This document shows, one piece after another, positions 24,871-39,979 of a stretch of DNA of 64,000 bases (the stretch's first letter is position 1; every line of letters starts with the position of its first letter). A program made the position numbers and the translations under genes. Source of the DNA: Nonomuraea sp. SBT364 (GTDB taxonomy: Bacteria; Actinomycetota; Actinomycetes; Streptosporangiales; Streptosporangiaceae); the NCBI RefSeq assembly GCF_001083785.1, contig NZ_LAVL01000031.1:1-64000 (forward strand), written 5' to 3'. A model generated the notes under the pieces. That model ran no database searches. It was not told the origin of the DNA and saw only the letters and a program-made list of their open reading frames with translations.

Positions 24871-25864
24871 GCACCAGCCGGTCGCCCGCCCGCAGCTCGG
24901 AGACCTGCGGATCGGTGTAGTTCAGCATCCGGCCGTCGCGCACCACGGCCACCACGATCTCCTCGCCGCGCGCCGGCGGGCCGCCGACCTCGTCCGCGCG
25001 CACCGGCCGCTCGTACAGGTCCAGGCCCTTGCCGTAGACGAGCAGGTCCTCGATGAGCGCGCTGACCGCCGGGCTCTGGGTGGCGACGCCGAGCATGCGG
25101 CCGGCCGCCTCCGAGGAGGTGATCACCACGTCGGCGCCGCTCTGCCGTACCAGAGGGTCGTTCTCGGCCTCGCGGACGGCGGCGACGATCGTCGCGCCCG
25201 GGTTGAGGCTGCGGGCGGTGAGCGTGACCAGGGCGGTGGTGTCGTCGCGCCGGGTGGCGATGATGACCTCGCGCGCCTGCTTGATCGCGGCGCGTTCGAG
25301 CACGTAGCTGCGGCTGCCGTCGCCGGTGACGCCGGTGAACCCGTGGGCCGAGGCCTCGGCGACGACGGCCGGGTCGGGGTCGACCACGACGATGGACTCC
25401 TTGGCGCAGCCGTTCTCCAGCAGGGTGCGGCTCGCGGCCCTTCCCTTGGTGCCGTAGCCGACGATCACCGTGTGGTCGCGCAACCTGGCCCTCCAGCGTT
25501 CGATGAGTATGGCCTCGCGGGTGCGCCGGGTGAGCACCTCCAGCGTGGTGCCCACCAGCACGACCAGGAAGGCGATGCGCAGCGGCGTGACGGCGACGAT
25601 GTTGACGATCCTGGCCGCCGGCGTGACGGGGGTGATGTCACCGTAGCCGGTCGTGGAGATCGACACGGTCACGTAGTAGAGCGCGTCCAGCAGCGAGACC
25701 TCCCCGTCGGCCGAGTCGCGGTAGCCGTCGAGGTCCAGCGCCACCAGCACGAACATGCCCAGCAGCATCGCCAGCGCGATCGCCATCCGGCGCAGCACGG
25801 CTCGCAGCGGGCTGAGGCGGGCCTCGGGCAGTCGCACGCCCAGTGCCGACTCATCCTCATGCAT
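24842..25864 (-). CDS. potassium channel with RCK/TrkA-N domain (MthK/Kch type)
   Basis: The 340-residue protein has an N-terminal helix (MAIALAMLLGMFVLVALDL), a pore loop with the K+ selectivity filter STTGYGDITP, a second helix, then an RCK domain with the Rossmann motif VIVGYGTKGRAA and VVVDPDP. A C-terminal TrkA-C-like part ends near ELRAGDRLVLIHVP. The ATG at 25864 is preferred over an upstream start at 25924. Tetrameric ligand-gated K+ channel by family. Confidence 0.9.
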   Translation of the reverse strand: MHEDESALGVRLPEARLSPLRAVLRRMAIALAMLLGMFVLVALDLDGYRDSADGEVSLLDALYYVTVSISTTGYGDITPVTPAARIVNIVAVTPLRIAFLVVLVGTTLEVLTRRTREAILIERWRARLRDHTVIVGYGTKGRAASRTLLENGCAKESIVVVDPDPAVVAEASAHGFTGVTGDGSRSYVLERAAIKQAREVIIATRRDDTTALVTLTARSLNPGATIVAAVREAENDPLVRQSGADVVITSSEAAGRMLGVATQSPAVSALIEDLLVYGKGLDLYERPVRADEVGGPPARGEEIVVAVVRDGRMLNYTDPQVSELRAGDRLVLIHVPAQPV

Positions 25865-25938
25865 ACGGGTGATCGTAGTTTGTGCGTGCCCGGTATCAGG
25901 GCAAGGGGAAGTACAGTGGCTCATCGAGGAGGGGCCAA

Positions 25939-26277
25939 ATGAAGCTGCGGCTTGCGCGACACGCCCTCGGTGACGCCGTGGTGGTGGCCGTTGCGGGGGA
26001 GCTCGACCTGTTCACCGCCCCGTTCCTCCGCGACGAGGTGCGCGACGCGATCAAGCAGGACAGCGCCAGGCTCGTGCTCGACCTCCAGCAGCTGTCGTTC
26101 ATGGACTCCAGCGGGCTGTCGGTGCTCATCGAGGCCTGGCGGCTGGCCACCGGCGAGGGCGGCGGGGTGTCGCTGGCCGCGCCCCAGGCGCCCGTGGCGC
26201 GCATCCTGCGCACGACCGGGCTCGACCGGCGGATCAAGGTCTATTCGGACGTGGACAGCGCCGTGGGGGGAATTTAA
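25939..26277 (+). CDS. STAS-domain anti-sigma factor antagonist
   Basis: A 112-residue SpoIIAA/RsbV-type protein. The phospho-acceptor lies in LSFMDSSGLSVLIEA (first Ser of SSG). ATG 25939 follows GAGGAGGGGCC. Such proteins bind anti-sigma kinases when unphosphorylated and are reactivated by PP2C phosphatases; a SpoIIE-type phosphatase with its own kinase domain lies 14 kb away at 39980, but linkage is unproven. Confidence 0.92.
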   Translation: MKLRLARHALGDAVVVAVAGELDLFTAPFLRDEVRDAIKQDSARLVLDLQQLSFMDSSGLSVLIEAWRLATGEGGGVSLAAPQAPVARILRTTGLDRRIKVYSDVDSAVGGI

Positions 26278-26325
26278 CCGCCCCCGAGTAGAACTTCATT
26301 CGGTTGCCAGGTTAGGGTCCGTGCT

Positions 26326-27099
26326 ATGGACGTGAACGGATCCGCAGCAATCATCTCCGGCGGTGCCAGTGGCCTCGGCGAGGCCACCGCCCGCGAGCTG
26401 GCCGGCGCCGGCGCCACCGTGGTCATCGCCGACCTCAACGAGGAGCGCGGCAAGGCCCTGGCCGACGAGCTCGGCGGGGTCTTCGTGAAGACCGACGTGT
26501 CGGACGACGAGCAGGTGCAGGCCGCCGTGGACGCGGCCGTGGCCACCGGCAAGCCGCTGCGCGTGCTGGTCAACAGCGCCGGCATCGGCTGGGCCGAGCG
26601 CACCGTCAACCGCAACGGCGAGCCGCACAACCCGGCGACCTACCGCAAGGTCATCGAGGTCAACCTGATCGGCACGTTCAACCTCATGCGCATCGGCGCG
26701 GCGGCGATCTCGAAGACCGAGCCGGTCGACGAGGACGGGCAGCGCGGCGTGGTGATCAACACCGCGTCGGTGGCCGCGCTGGAGGGGCAGACCGGTCAGC
26801 TCGCCTACAGCGCCTCCAAGGGCGGCATCGTCGGCATGACCGTGCCGGCGGCCCGTGACCTGGCGGCCATCGGCGTACGGGTGAACACGATCTGCCCGGG
26901 CATCATCGACACCCCCATCTACGGCTTCTCGGCCAATGCCGACGACTTCAAGGCCAAGCTGGTGGCGCCGGTCGTGTTCCCCAAGCGCATGGGCCGCGCC
27001 GGTGAGTTCGCCCACCTGGTGCGCTCGCTGGTGGAGAACGACTACATGAACGCCGAGGTCGTCCGCTTCGACGGCGGCATCCGCTTCCAGCCCAAGTAG
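26326..27099 (+). CDS. SDR-family 3-hydroxyacyl-CoA dehydrogenase-like protein
   Basis: The 257-residue short-chain dehydrogenase has the NAD-binding ISGGASGLGEATARELAGAG, the acidic VIADL that favours NAD+, NSAGIGWAERT, and the catalytic Ser (INTASV) with YSASKGG. Sequence style matches the HSD10/type II 3-hydroxyacyl-CoA dehydrogenase branch. It is followed 8 nt later by an enoyl-CoA hydratase, pointing to beta-oxidation of fatty or branched acyl chains. Confidence 0.9.
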   Translation: MDVNGSAAIISGGASGLGEATARELAGAGATVVIADLNEERGKALADELGGVFVKTDVSDDEQVQAAVDAAVATGKPLRVLVNSAGIGWAERTVNRNGEPHNPATYRKVIEVNLIGTFNLMRIGAAAISKTEPVDEDGQRGVVINTASVAALEGQTGQLAYSASKGGIVGMTVPAARDLAAIGVRVNTICPGIIDTPIYGFSANADDFKAKLVAPVVFPKRMGRAGEFAHLVRSLVENDYMNAEVVRFDGGIRFQPK

Positions 27100-27107
27100 G
27101 AGGGCCC

Positions 27108-27872
27108 GTGTCCGACGAAGTGCTCGTCGAGGAGTCCGGCGGCGTCGCCGTGCTCACCATCAACCGTCCCAAGGCGCGCAACGCGGTCAACGGGGCGGTC
27201 GCGCGGGGCATCGCGGAGGCGCTGGACGCGCTCGACGCCCGTCCCGAGATCTCCGCGTACGTCCTGACCGGCGCGGGCGGCACCTTCTGTGCGGGAATGG
27301 ACTTGAAGGGGTTCCTGACGGGTGACCTCCCGGTCGTGGAAGGGCGCGGATTCGGCGGCCTGACCGAGGCGCCGCCGAAGAAGCCGCTGGTCGCGGCCGT
27401 CGAGGGCTACGCGCTGGCGGGCGGCTTCGAGATGGCCCTGTCGTGCGACGTGATCGTGGCCTCGTCGGAGTCCACGTTCGGCCTGCCGGAGCCCAAGCGC
27501 GGCCTGGTCGCCGGGGCGGGCGGCGTCATGCGCCTGCCGAGGCGGATCCCGTACCACGTGGCCATGGAGATGGCGCTGACCGGTGACCACTACCCGGCCT
27601 CGCGGCTGTACGAGCTGGGGCTGGTCAACCGGGTCACCGAGCCGGGACAGGCGCTGGAAGGCGCGCTGGAGCTGGCTCGCAAGATCGCCGCGAACGCGCC
27701 GCTCGCGCTCGCCGCGACCAAGAAGGTGATCATCGAGTCGCAGGACTGGACGCTGGAGGAGATGTTCAAGCGCCAGGGCGCGATCATCAACCCGGTGTTC
27801 GGGTCCAAGGACGCCATGGAGGGCGCGGCGGCCTTCGCCGAGAAGCGCGCCCCCCGCTGGAAGGGCGAGTAA
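27108..27872 (+). CDS. enoyl-CoA hydratase/isomerase (crotonase) family protein
   Basis: The 254-residue crotonase starts at GTG 27108. The CoA-binding and oxyanion region LTGAGGTFCAGMDLKGFLTG and the second motif VEGYALAGGFEMALSCDVIV are clear. The catalytic Glu expected in hydratases lies in ESTFGLPEPKRGLVAGAGG. It forms a two-gene unit with the upstream SDR and ends in a strong terminator. Confidence 0.92.
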   Translation: MSDEVLVEESGGVAVLTINRPKARNAVNGAVARGIAEALDALDARPEISAYVLTGAGGTFCAGMDLKGFLTGDLPVVEGRGFGGLTEAPPKKPLVAAVEGYALAGGFEMALSCDVIVASSESTFGLPEPKRGLVAGAGGVMRLPRRIPYHVAMEMALTGDHYPASRLYELGLVNRVTEPGQALEGALELARKIAANAPLALAATKKVIIESQDWTLEEMFKRQGAIINPVFGSKDAMEGAAAFAEKRAPRWKGE

Positions 27873-27876
27873 GGCG

Positions 27877-27901
27877 GCCCCCTCCCGAGCAGGGAGGGGG
27901 C
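27877..27901 (+). terminator. rho-independent terminator after the crotonase gene
   Basis: GCCCCCTCCC-GAGCA-GGGAGGGGGC: a 10-bp perfect stem with a 5-nt loop, followed by TTTTC. It begins 4 nt after the crotonase stop. Confidence 0.92.
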
Positions 27902-27965
27902 TTTTCACGCACTCGGGCTGGTTCGTACGTACGGTAAAAAGGGAGACGACCACCTGGGAGAGCGC

Positions 27966-28583
27966 ATGAGCGACTATTCGAGGTCCCCGTTCGAGTCCGC
28001 CAAGCGTGGCGCGGGGGCGCTGCTGTCCGGCGCGCTGGCCGCGTTCCTGCTGATGGTGGGCGTGCTCGCGGTGATGTGGGCAGTGGAGATCGTCGACTAC
28101 GTCATGCTCGGCGCCCTGGACGGGTTCGGCATCGTCGGCTGGGAGCCGTCGGGGCTGATGGGCATCTTCTTCGCGCCGTTCCTGCACATCGGCTTCGGCC
28201 ACCTGATCGCCAACTCGCTGCCGCTGCTGATCCTCGGCTTCCTGGCGGCGCTGCGCGGTCTCGGCAAGTTCTTCCTGGCCAGCCTGCTGATCATCGTCAT
28301 CGGCGGCGTGGGCACCTGGTTCACCAGCCCCGGAGTGATCACCGTGGGCGCCAGCGGGCTGGTGTTCGGCTACTTCGGCTACATCCTGGCCCGGGGGCTG
28401 TTCGACCGGCTGGTGCTCGACATCGTCATCGGCATCGGGGTCGGCATCGCCTACTGGTCGATCCTGGCGGGCGTGCTGCCCAACCAGCCGGGCATCTCCT
28501 GGCAGGGGCACCTGTTCGGGCTCATCGGCGGCGTGGTCGCGGCCTGGGTGCTGCGCAGGCAGCAGCCCAAGCCCCTCGTCTGA
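27966..28583 (+). CDS. rhomboid-family intramembrane serine protease
   Basis: The 205-residue membrane protein has about six helices. It carries the rhomboid HIGFGHLIANSLPLLILG loop, the nucleophile motif VGASGLVFGYFGY (Ser in GASG) and a late His (SWQGHLFGLIGG). These are the Ser-His dyad positions. Substrate unknown. It converges with serC across a bidirectional terminator. Confidence 0.9.
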   Translation: MSDYSRSPFESAKRGAGALLSGALAAFLLMVGVLAVMWAVEIVDYVMLGALDGFGIVGWEPSGLMGIFFAPFLHIGFGHLIANSLPLLILGFLAALRGLGKFFLASLLIIVIGGVGTWFTSPGVITVGASGLVFGYFGYILARGLFDRLVLDIVIGIGVGIAYWSILAGVLPNQPGISWQGHLFGLIGGVVAAWVLRRQQPKPLV

Positions 28584-28594
28584 CCGGTTTCGTC

Positions 28595-28623
28595 GCGGAC
28601 CCCGGGAGGCGCCCGGGGTCCGC
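28595..28623. terminator. bidirectional terminator between rhomboid gene and serC
   Basis: GCGGACCCCGGG-AGGCG-CCCGGGGTCCGC: a 12-bp perfect stem in the 48-bp gap between the two convergent stops. Confidence 0.85.
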
Positions 28624-28631
28624 GGTGTGCG

Positions 28632-35139
<6,508 letters not shown>

Positions 35140-35145
35140 CGACGA

Positions 35146-35174
35146 ACGGCCCGCCGGTCGTGCCGGCGAGCCGT
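35146..35174. terminator. hairpin between convergent receptor and citrate synthase genes
   Basis: ACGGC-CC-GCCGG / CCGGC-GA-GCCGT with loop TCGTG: two 5-bp stems around a small internal loop. It fills the 47-bp gap between the two stops. Confidence 0.55.
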
Positions 35175-35186
35175 CCGGGAAGGACG

Positions 35187-36293
35187 TCAGATGGTGCCGA
35201 CGACCTCGGTGGCTCCGGGGACGTCGCTGAGCGGACGCGACGCCGGGCCGATGTAGTTGGCGCTCGGGCGCACCAGCCTGCCCGTGAGCTTCTGCTCCAG
35301 GATGTGCGCGGCCCAGCCGGCCGTGCGCGCGCAGGTGAACATCGAGGTGAACATGTGCGAGGGCACCTCGGCGAAGTCCAGGACCACCGCGGCCCAGTAT
35401 TCGACGTTGGTGGCCAGCACCCGGTCGGGCTTGCGGGCGTGCAGCTCCTCCAGCGCCGCCTGCTCAAGGGCCGCGGCGACCTCGTAACGAGGCGCGTCGA
35501 GCTCCTTGGCGGTGCGGCGCAGCACGCGGGCCCGAGGGTCTTCGGCGCGGTAGACGCGGTGGCCGAAGCCCATCAGCCTGTTGCCCTTGTCGAGCTCGCT
35601 CTGCACGTACTTCTTGGCGTCGCCGAGCTGCTCCACGCCTTCGATCATGTGGAGCACGCGCGCCGGGGCGCCGCCGTGCAGCGGGCCCGACATGGCGCCG
35701 ACCGCTCCGGACAGCGCCGCGGCCACGTCGGCGCCGGTGGAGGCGATGACGCGGGCGGTGAAGGTGGAGGCGTTCATGCCGTGCTCGGCGGCGGAGGTCC
35801 AGTAAGCGTCGATGGCCTTGACATGCTTGGGGTCAGGCTCACCGCGCCAGCGGACCATGAAACGCTCGACGATGGTCTTGGCCTCGTCGACCCGGCTCTG
35901 CGGGACCATCGGCAGGCCGAGGCCGCGCGCCGACTGGGCCACGAAGGACAGGGCCATCACGGAGGCACGGGCGAGCTGATCGCGCGCCTCCTGGTCGCTG
36001 ATGTCGAGCAGCGGCTTGAAGCCGTAGGCGGGGGCCAGCATGGCCAGCGCGCTCTGCACGTCGACTCGGATGTCACCGGAATGGACAGGGATGGGGTACG
36101 GCTCCGCCGGGGGCAGGCCCGGCTGGAACTTGTTGTCGACCAGCAGGCCCCAGACATGCCCGAAGGGCACGCGGCCGACCAACTCCTCGATGTCGACGCC
36201 CCGGTATCGAAGGGCGCCCCCTTCTTTGTCCGGTTCCGCGATCTCGGTCTCGAAAGCCACTACGCCTTCGAGGCCGGGTTTGAAGTCGGACAT
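35187..36293 (-). CDS. citrate synthase (short bacterial/actinobacterial form)
   Basis: The 368-residue protein from ATG 36293 begins SDFKPGLEGVVAFETEIAEP, the usual start of the short second citrate synthase of actinomycetes. The catalytic residues are visible in SGPLHGGAPARVLHMI (His), GFGHRVYRAEDPRARVL (His) and the later VLATNVEYWAAVVLDFAEVP (Asp). It condenses oxaloacetate with acetyl-CoA; some relatives use propionyl-CoA. Divergent from pdxH. Confidence 0.93.
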   Translation of the reverse strand: MSDFKPGLEGVVAFETEIAEPDKEGGALRYRGVDIEELVGRVPFGHVWGLLVDNKFQPGLPPAEPYPIPVHSGDIRVDVQSALAMLAPAYGFKPLLDISDQEARDQLARASVMALSFVAQSARGLGLPMVPQSRVDEAKTIVERFMVRWRGEPDPKHVKAIDAYWTSAAEHGMNASTFTARVIASTGADVAAALSGAVGAMSGPLHGGAPARVLHMIEGVEQLGDAKKYVQSELDKGNRLMGFGHRVYRAEDPRARVLRRTAKELDAPRYEVAAALEQAALEELHARKPDRVLATNVEYWAAVVLDFAEVPSHMFTSMFTCARTAGWAAHILEQKLTGRLVRPSANYIGPASRPLSDVPGATEVVGTI

Positions 36294-36430
36294 TCTCGGC
36301 CGCCTCCCTTTCTTGCCATGTTCCGGCAATGCCTTGATGTCGAGATACCGGCCAGTCAATTTAACCCCCTCCCAGCTCGTGCTCGGTCTCGGGACCCGCC
36401 GGTAGGCCATAACCGCTGGTAGGGGGCGCT

Positions 36431-37123
36431 GTGTGGGATCTGCCACCAAGCACGCGAGAATACCGTCTCGTGGATGCCACCTCGCGCCCGCCCTCCTTGG
36501 CGGGGCTTCGCCGGACCTATGAGGGCGAACCGCTGCTCGAAGCCGCCGTCGCGGCTGATCCGATCGCGCAATTCACCGTCTGGTTCCAGGACGCGCTCGA
36601 CGCCGGCCTGCCCGAACCCAACGCCATGGTGCTCGCCACCGCCTCCGCCGGAGGCCGGCCGAGCGCCAGGACCGTCCTGCTCAAGGGCTACGACGAACGC
36701 GGGTTCGTCTTCTACACCAACTACGAGTCCCGCAAGGGCCGCGACCTGGCCGAGAACCCGCGGGCCTCGCTGCTGTTCCCCTGGCACCCGCTGCGCCGTC
36801 AGGTGCGGGTGGAGGGCTCGGTGACGAAACTGGGGCACGAGGAGTCGGCCGCCTATTTCAACGCCAGGCCGTACGGCTCGCGCATCGGGGCGTGGGCGTC
36901 GCGGCAGTCCGCGGTCGTGCGCTCCAGGGAGGAGCTGGACGAGCGCTACGAGGAACTGGCGGCGCGCTGGCCGGAGGAGCCGCCGGTGCCCGACTTCTGG
37001 GGCGGCTTCCGGGTGACGCCGGTGGAGATGGAGTTCTGGCAGGGACAGCTCGACCGGATGCACGACCGGCTGCGTTACCGGCGGACCCGGCCGGGGTGGG
37101 AGCTGGAGAGACTTGCCCCTTAA
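36431..37123 (+). CDS. pdxH: pyridoxamine/pyridoxine 5'-phosphate oxidase
   Basis: The 230-residue FMN enzyme starts at GTG 36431. It has REYRLVDATS near the start, PNAMVLATASAGGRPSARTVLLKG, SRKGRDLAENPRASLLFPW and the C-terminal LDRMHDRLRYRR motif that closes the PLP site. It forms pyridoxal 5'-phosphate using O2. The downstream MFS gene begins 10 nt later. Confidence 0.95.
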   Translation: MWDLPPSTREYRLVDATSRPPSLAGLRRTYEGEPLLEAAVAADPIAQFTVWFQDALDAGLPEPNAMVLATASAGGRPSARTVLLKGYDERGFVFYTNYESRKGRDLAENPRASLLFPWHPLRRQVRVEGSVTKLGHEESAAYFNARPYGSRIGAWASRQSAVVRSREELDERYEELAARWPEEPPVPDFWGGFRVTPVEMEFWQGQLDRMHDRLRYRRTRPGWELERLAP

Positions 37124-37133
37124 TGTGCCTTAA

Positions 37134-38369
37134 GTGACATTCGGGGATTTCGTCAAGCGTCACCTGGTGGACACCCGTCCGCTGTCCGTGCCCGCCTACC
37201 GGCGGCTCTGGATCGGCCAGGCCGTCTCGCACGTCGGCCTGGGCGCCACCGTCGTGGCGGTCAGCCAGCAGGTCTACGACCTGACCGGCTCGTCGTTCTG
37301 GGTCGGCATGCTGGGCCTGGCGAACCTCGTCCCGCTGGTGATCTTCGGACTGTGGGGCGGGGCCGTCGCCGACGCCGTCGACCGGCGCAAGCTGCTCGTC
37401 GCCGGCTCCGCGGTCGCCTGGTCGAGCACCATGCTCATCCTGCTGCAGGCGCTGGCCGGGGTGCCGAACGTGTACGTGCTGCTGGCGACCGTGGCCGTGG
37501 GCGCGGCCGGCTTCGCGATCAGCTCGTCCACCAGGGGCGCGATCATCCCCAGGCTGCTCCCGGCCGAGCTGGTGCCCTCGGCCAACGCGCTCAACTCCCT
37601 CGTCTACAGCATCGGGGCCGTCGCCGGACCGATGATCGGCGGCATCCTGCTCACCAACGGCGGCTACGCGGCCGCCTACGCGGTCGACGCCCTGCTGTTC
37701 ACCGCCAGCCTCTACGCCGCCTTCCGGCTGCCCGCGCTGGCCCCGCAGGGGGAGGTGTCCCGGCCGGGCTGGCGGTCGGTGGCCGAGGGGCTGCGCTTCA
37801 TCGTGACCAGCCCGGTGCTGCTGATGTCGTTCGTCGTCGACATCATCGCCATGGTGTTCGCGCTGCCCAGGGCGCTCTTCCCGGAGCTGGTCGACCTGCG
37901 GTTCGGCGGCGACCTCAACGTGCTGGGCTGGCTGGTGGCGTCCATGGCCGCCGGGTCGGTGATCGGCGGGCTGTTCTCCGGCTGGGTCACCCGCGTCACC
38001 CGGCAGGGCCTGGCGCTCACGTTCGTCATCGCCGTGTGGGGGCTGGCGGTCGCCGCCGCCGGGCTCGCCCAGCAGCTCTGGCTCGTGCTGCTGTTCATGG
38101 CCGTCGGGGGAGCGGCCGACGTCGTCTCCTCGGTGTGGCGGCAGTCCATCCTGCAGCTGTACGCGCCGGACGAGATGCGGGGGCGGATGCAGGGCGTCTT
38201 CATGGTCGTGGTCGCCGGTGGCCCCCGGCTGGGCGACGTCCGCGCCGGAGCCACGGCCACCGCCTTCGGCCTCACCACCGCCTGGGTGGGCGGCGGCCTC
38301 GCCTGCGCGCTGGCCGTACTCGTCGTCGGCCTGTCGGTGGCGAGCTTCAGAACCTACCGCTCCCGCTGA
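37134..38369 (+). CDS. MFS transporter (EntS/enterobactin-exporter-like)
   Basis: The 411-residue major facilitator has twelve predicted helices and the motif-A-like loop GGAVADAVDRRKLLVAGSA between helices 2 and 3. It also has SSSTRGAIIPRLLPAELVPSANALNSL, typical of the EntS/TetV-type efflux branch. Substrate unknown. Its last codons and stop lie in the first unit of the 36-bp tandem repeat at 38354-38461. Confidence 0.88.
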   Translation: MTFGDFVKRHLVDTRPLSVPAYRRLWIGQAVSHVGLGATVVAVSQQVYDLTGSSFWVGMLGLANLVPLVIFGLWGGAVADAVDRRKLLVAGSAVAWSSTMLILLQALAGVPNVYVLLATVAVGAAGFAISSSTRGAIIPRLLPAELVPSANALNSLVYSIGAVAGPMIGGILLTNGGYAAAYAVDALLFTASLYAAFRLPALAPQGEVSRPGWRSVAEGLRFIVTSPVLLMSFVVDIIAMVFALPRALFPELVDLRFGGDLNVLGWLVASMAAGSVIGGLFSGWVTRVTRQGLALTFVIAVWGLAVAAAGLAQQLWLVLLFMAVGGAADVVSSVWRQSILQLYAPDEMRGRMQGVFMVVVAGGPRLGDVRAGATATAFGLTTAWVGGGLACALAVLVVGLSVASFRTYRSR

Positions 38370-38461
38370 GGGGCGGCCGCTTCGAGGTGCTACCGCTCCC
38401 GCTGAAGGGCAGCCACATCGAGGTGCTACCGCTCCCGCTGAAGGGCGGCCACCTTGAGGTC
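38354..38461. repeat. triplicated 36-bp unit spanning the ends of two convergent genes; hairpin-forming
   Basis: Three head-to-tail 36-bp units lie at 38354-38389, 38390-38425 and 38426-38461. Each starts CTACCGCTCCCGCTGA and ends GAGGTG or GAGGTC. Unit 1 contains the last codons and TGA of the MFS gene; unit 3, read in reverse, encodes the final KVAALQRER and TAG of udgX. Each unit can fold as CCGC(T)CCC-GCTGA-GGGGCGG or a close variant, so the array looks like repeated bidirectional terminators. Confidence 0.9.
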
Positions 38462-39049
38462 GGCGAGGAAGCCTTCGTACGCCGAGTCCCGGTCGGGCGC
38501 GCGCAGGACGGCCGACGGATGGATGGTCGCCACCGCCGTAGCCCCGCCCAGGGGCACCGGCTCCCCCCGCTGCCGCGTCACCCGGAACGCCCGCCCGAGC
38601 AGCGCCCGCGCCGCCGTCGCCCCCAGCACCACGACCACCTCAGGCTCCACCACGGCGAGCTCGGCGTCCAGCCACGGATGGCAGGCCCCGATCTCGGCCG
38701 CCGTCGGCTTCTGGTGGATGCGCCGCTTGCCCCGCGGCGTGAACGAGAAGTGCTTGACCGCGTTCGTCAGATAGACGTCGTCCCGCTCGATCCCGGCCTC
38801 CTCCAGCCCCCGGTCCAGCACCCGTCCGGCCGGCCCGACGAACGGGTGCCCCTTCAGGTCCTCCTGGTCGCCGGGCTGCTCGCCGACGAGCATGAACGCG
38901 GCCCCGGCCGGCCCCTCGCCGAACACCGTCCGCGTCGCGTCGCGGTAGAGGTCGCACCCCTCGCAGCGGGCCGCCGCCTCCCGCAGCGACGTCAGATCCA
39001 GGTGACCGGGAAGGAACCGGGCCGCTGAGTTGTTGCCGTCCTTTGACAT
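38426..39049 (-). CDS. udgX: UdgX-type uracil-DNA-binding glycosylase (family 4-like)
   Basis: A 207-residue uracil-DNA glycosylase superfamily member. Motif A is GEQPGDQEDLKGHPFVGPAG (residues 56-75), motif B is TIHPSAVLRA, and the UdgX-specific insert FTPRGKRRIHQKPTAAEIG carries His112. In Mycobacterium UdgX the matching His (KRRIH motif) forms a covalent bond to the abasic site after uracil removal. Three Fe-S-type cysteines are visible (RCEGCDL and GACHPWL); the fourth ligand is not obvious. Convergent with the MFS gene across the 36-bp repeats. Confidence 0.9.
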   Translation of the reverse strand: MSKDGNNSAARFLPGHLDLTSLREAAARCEGCDLYRDATRTVFGEGPAGAAFMLVGEQPGDQEDLKGHPFVGPAGRVLDRGLEEAGIERDDVYLTNAVKHFSFTPRGKRRIHQKPTAAEIGACHPWLDAELAVVEPEVVVVLGATAARALLGRAFRVTRQRGEPVPLGGATAVATIHPSAVLRAPDRDSAYEGFLADLKVAALQRER

Positions 39050-39151
39050 CGTCGGTCGTTTCTCCCCATAGGCTTTGCCTCTGACTCCTGTGCCCGAAGC
39101 GGACGGGCTCAGTCCCGCTACGACCGGCGTAGCATGCAGTTGGGAGGAGCC

Positions 39152-39856
39152 TTGACCGCACACGGCCTGATCGACACGACGGAGATGTATCTCCGTACGA
39201 TTTACGAGCTCGAGGAGGAGGGCATCGTCCCCCTCCGGGCGCGCATCGCCGAGCGCCTGCAGCAGAGTGGCCCCACCGTGAGCCAGACCGTCGCCCGGAT
39301 GGAGCGCGACGGCCTCGTCCGCGTCGAGGGCGACCGCCACCTGTCCATGACCGAGCTCGGCCGCACCCTGGCCACCAGGGTGATGCGCAAGCACCGGCTC
39401 GCCGAATGCCTGCTGACCGACGTCATCGGGCTGCCCTGGGAGGAGGTGCACATCGAGGCGTGCCGCTGGGAGCACGTGATGTCGGAGTCGGTCGAGACCC
39501 GCCTGGTCAAGCTGCTCGACAACCCCACGGTGTGCCCGCACGGCAACCCCATCCCGGGCCTGGCCGAGCTGGGCGCGCAGGAGTCCGCCGAGCCATCGGG
39601 GAGCATGCTCCCGACCATGACGGAGGTGGCAGGGGCTCAAGGAGTCCCCGTGGTGGTGCGGCGAATTAGCGAACAAGTGCAAAGTGATCCCGCTCTGATG
39701 CTTAAACTCAAGCAAGTTGGGATACAACCCGGACGCGAGGTGACGCTCGCGGCGAGCGACGACGGTGTGCGGGTGACAGGTGACGGTGACGCGAACGACC
39801 CTCTCGCGGAGATCCCGCGTGACGTTGCCGCGCACGTTTTCGTCACCAGGCGCTGA
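39152..39856 (+). CDS. DtxR/IdeR-family iron-dependent transcriptional regulator
   Basis: The 234-residue protein has a DtxR N-terminal winged helix (LIDTTEMYLRTIYELEEEG, QQSGPTVSQTVARMERDGLV), a metal-binding dimerisation domain with MRKHRLAECL and EACRWEHVMSESVE (Cys, Glu and His ligands), and a C-terminal SH3-like FeoA domain (residues about 160-234). TTG 39152 is chosen because GGGAGGAGC lies just upstream; an ATG at 39134 would put that site inside the gene. Probably the global iron repressor (DmdR/IdeR). Confidence 0.93.
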   Translation: MTAHGLIDTTEMYLRTIYELEEEGIVPLRARIAERLQQSGPTVSQTVARMERDGLVRVEGDRHLSMTELGRTLATRVMRKHRLAECLLTDVIGLPWEEVHIEACRWEHVMSESVETRLVKLLDNPTVCPHGNPIPGLAELGAQESAEPSGSMLPTMTEVAGAQGVPVVVRRISEQVQSDPALMLKLKQVGIQPGREVTLAASDDGVRVTGDGDANDPLAEIPRDVAAHVFVTRR

Positions 39857-39979
39857 CGCACGCGCGGCTGCTTGGTTGAATCCCATCAGGGAGCCCCTCC
39901 ACTCCCCCCCGGCCAAGACTGTTGCAGGAGCGCCCGTGGTTCGCTTTTCGCGCATGCGTCCCCTAGGAGTGGTCTCCGG

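Noticed and set aside
38354-38461. A CRISPR array
   Set aside because: The three 36-bp units are adjacent without spacers and no cas gene is present.
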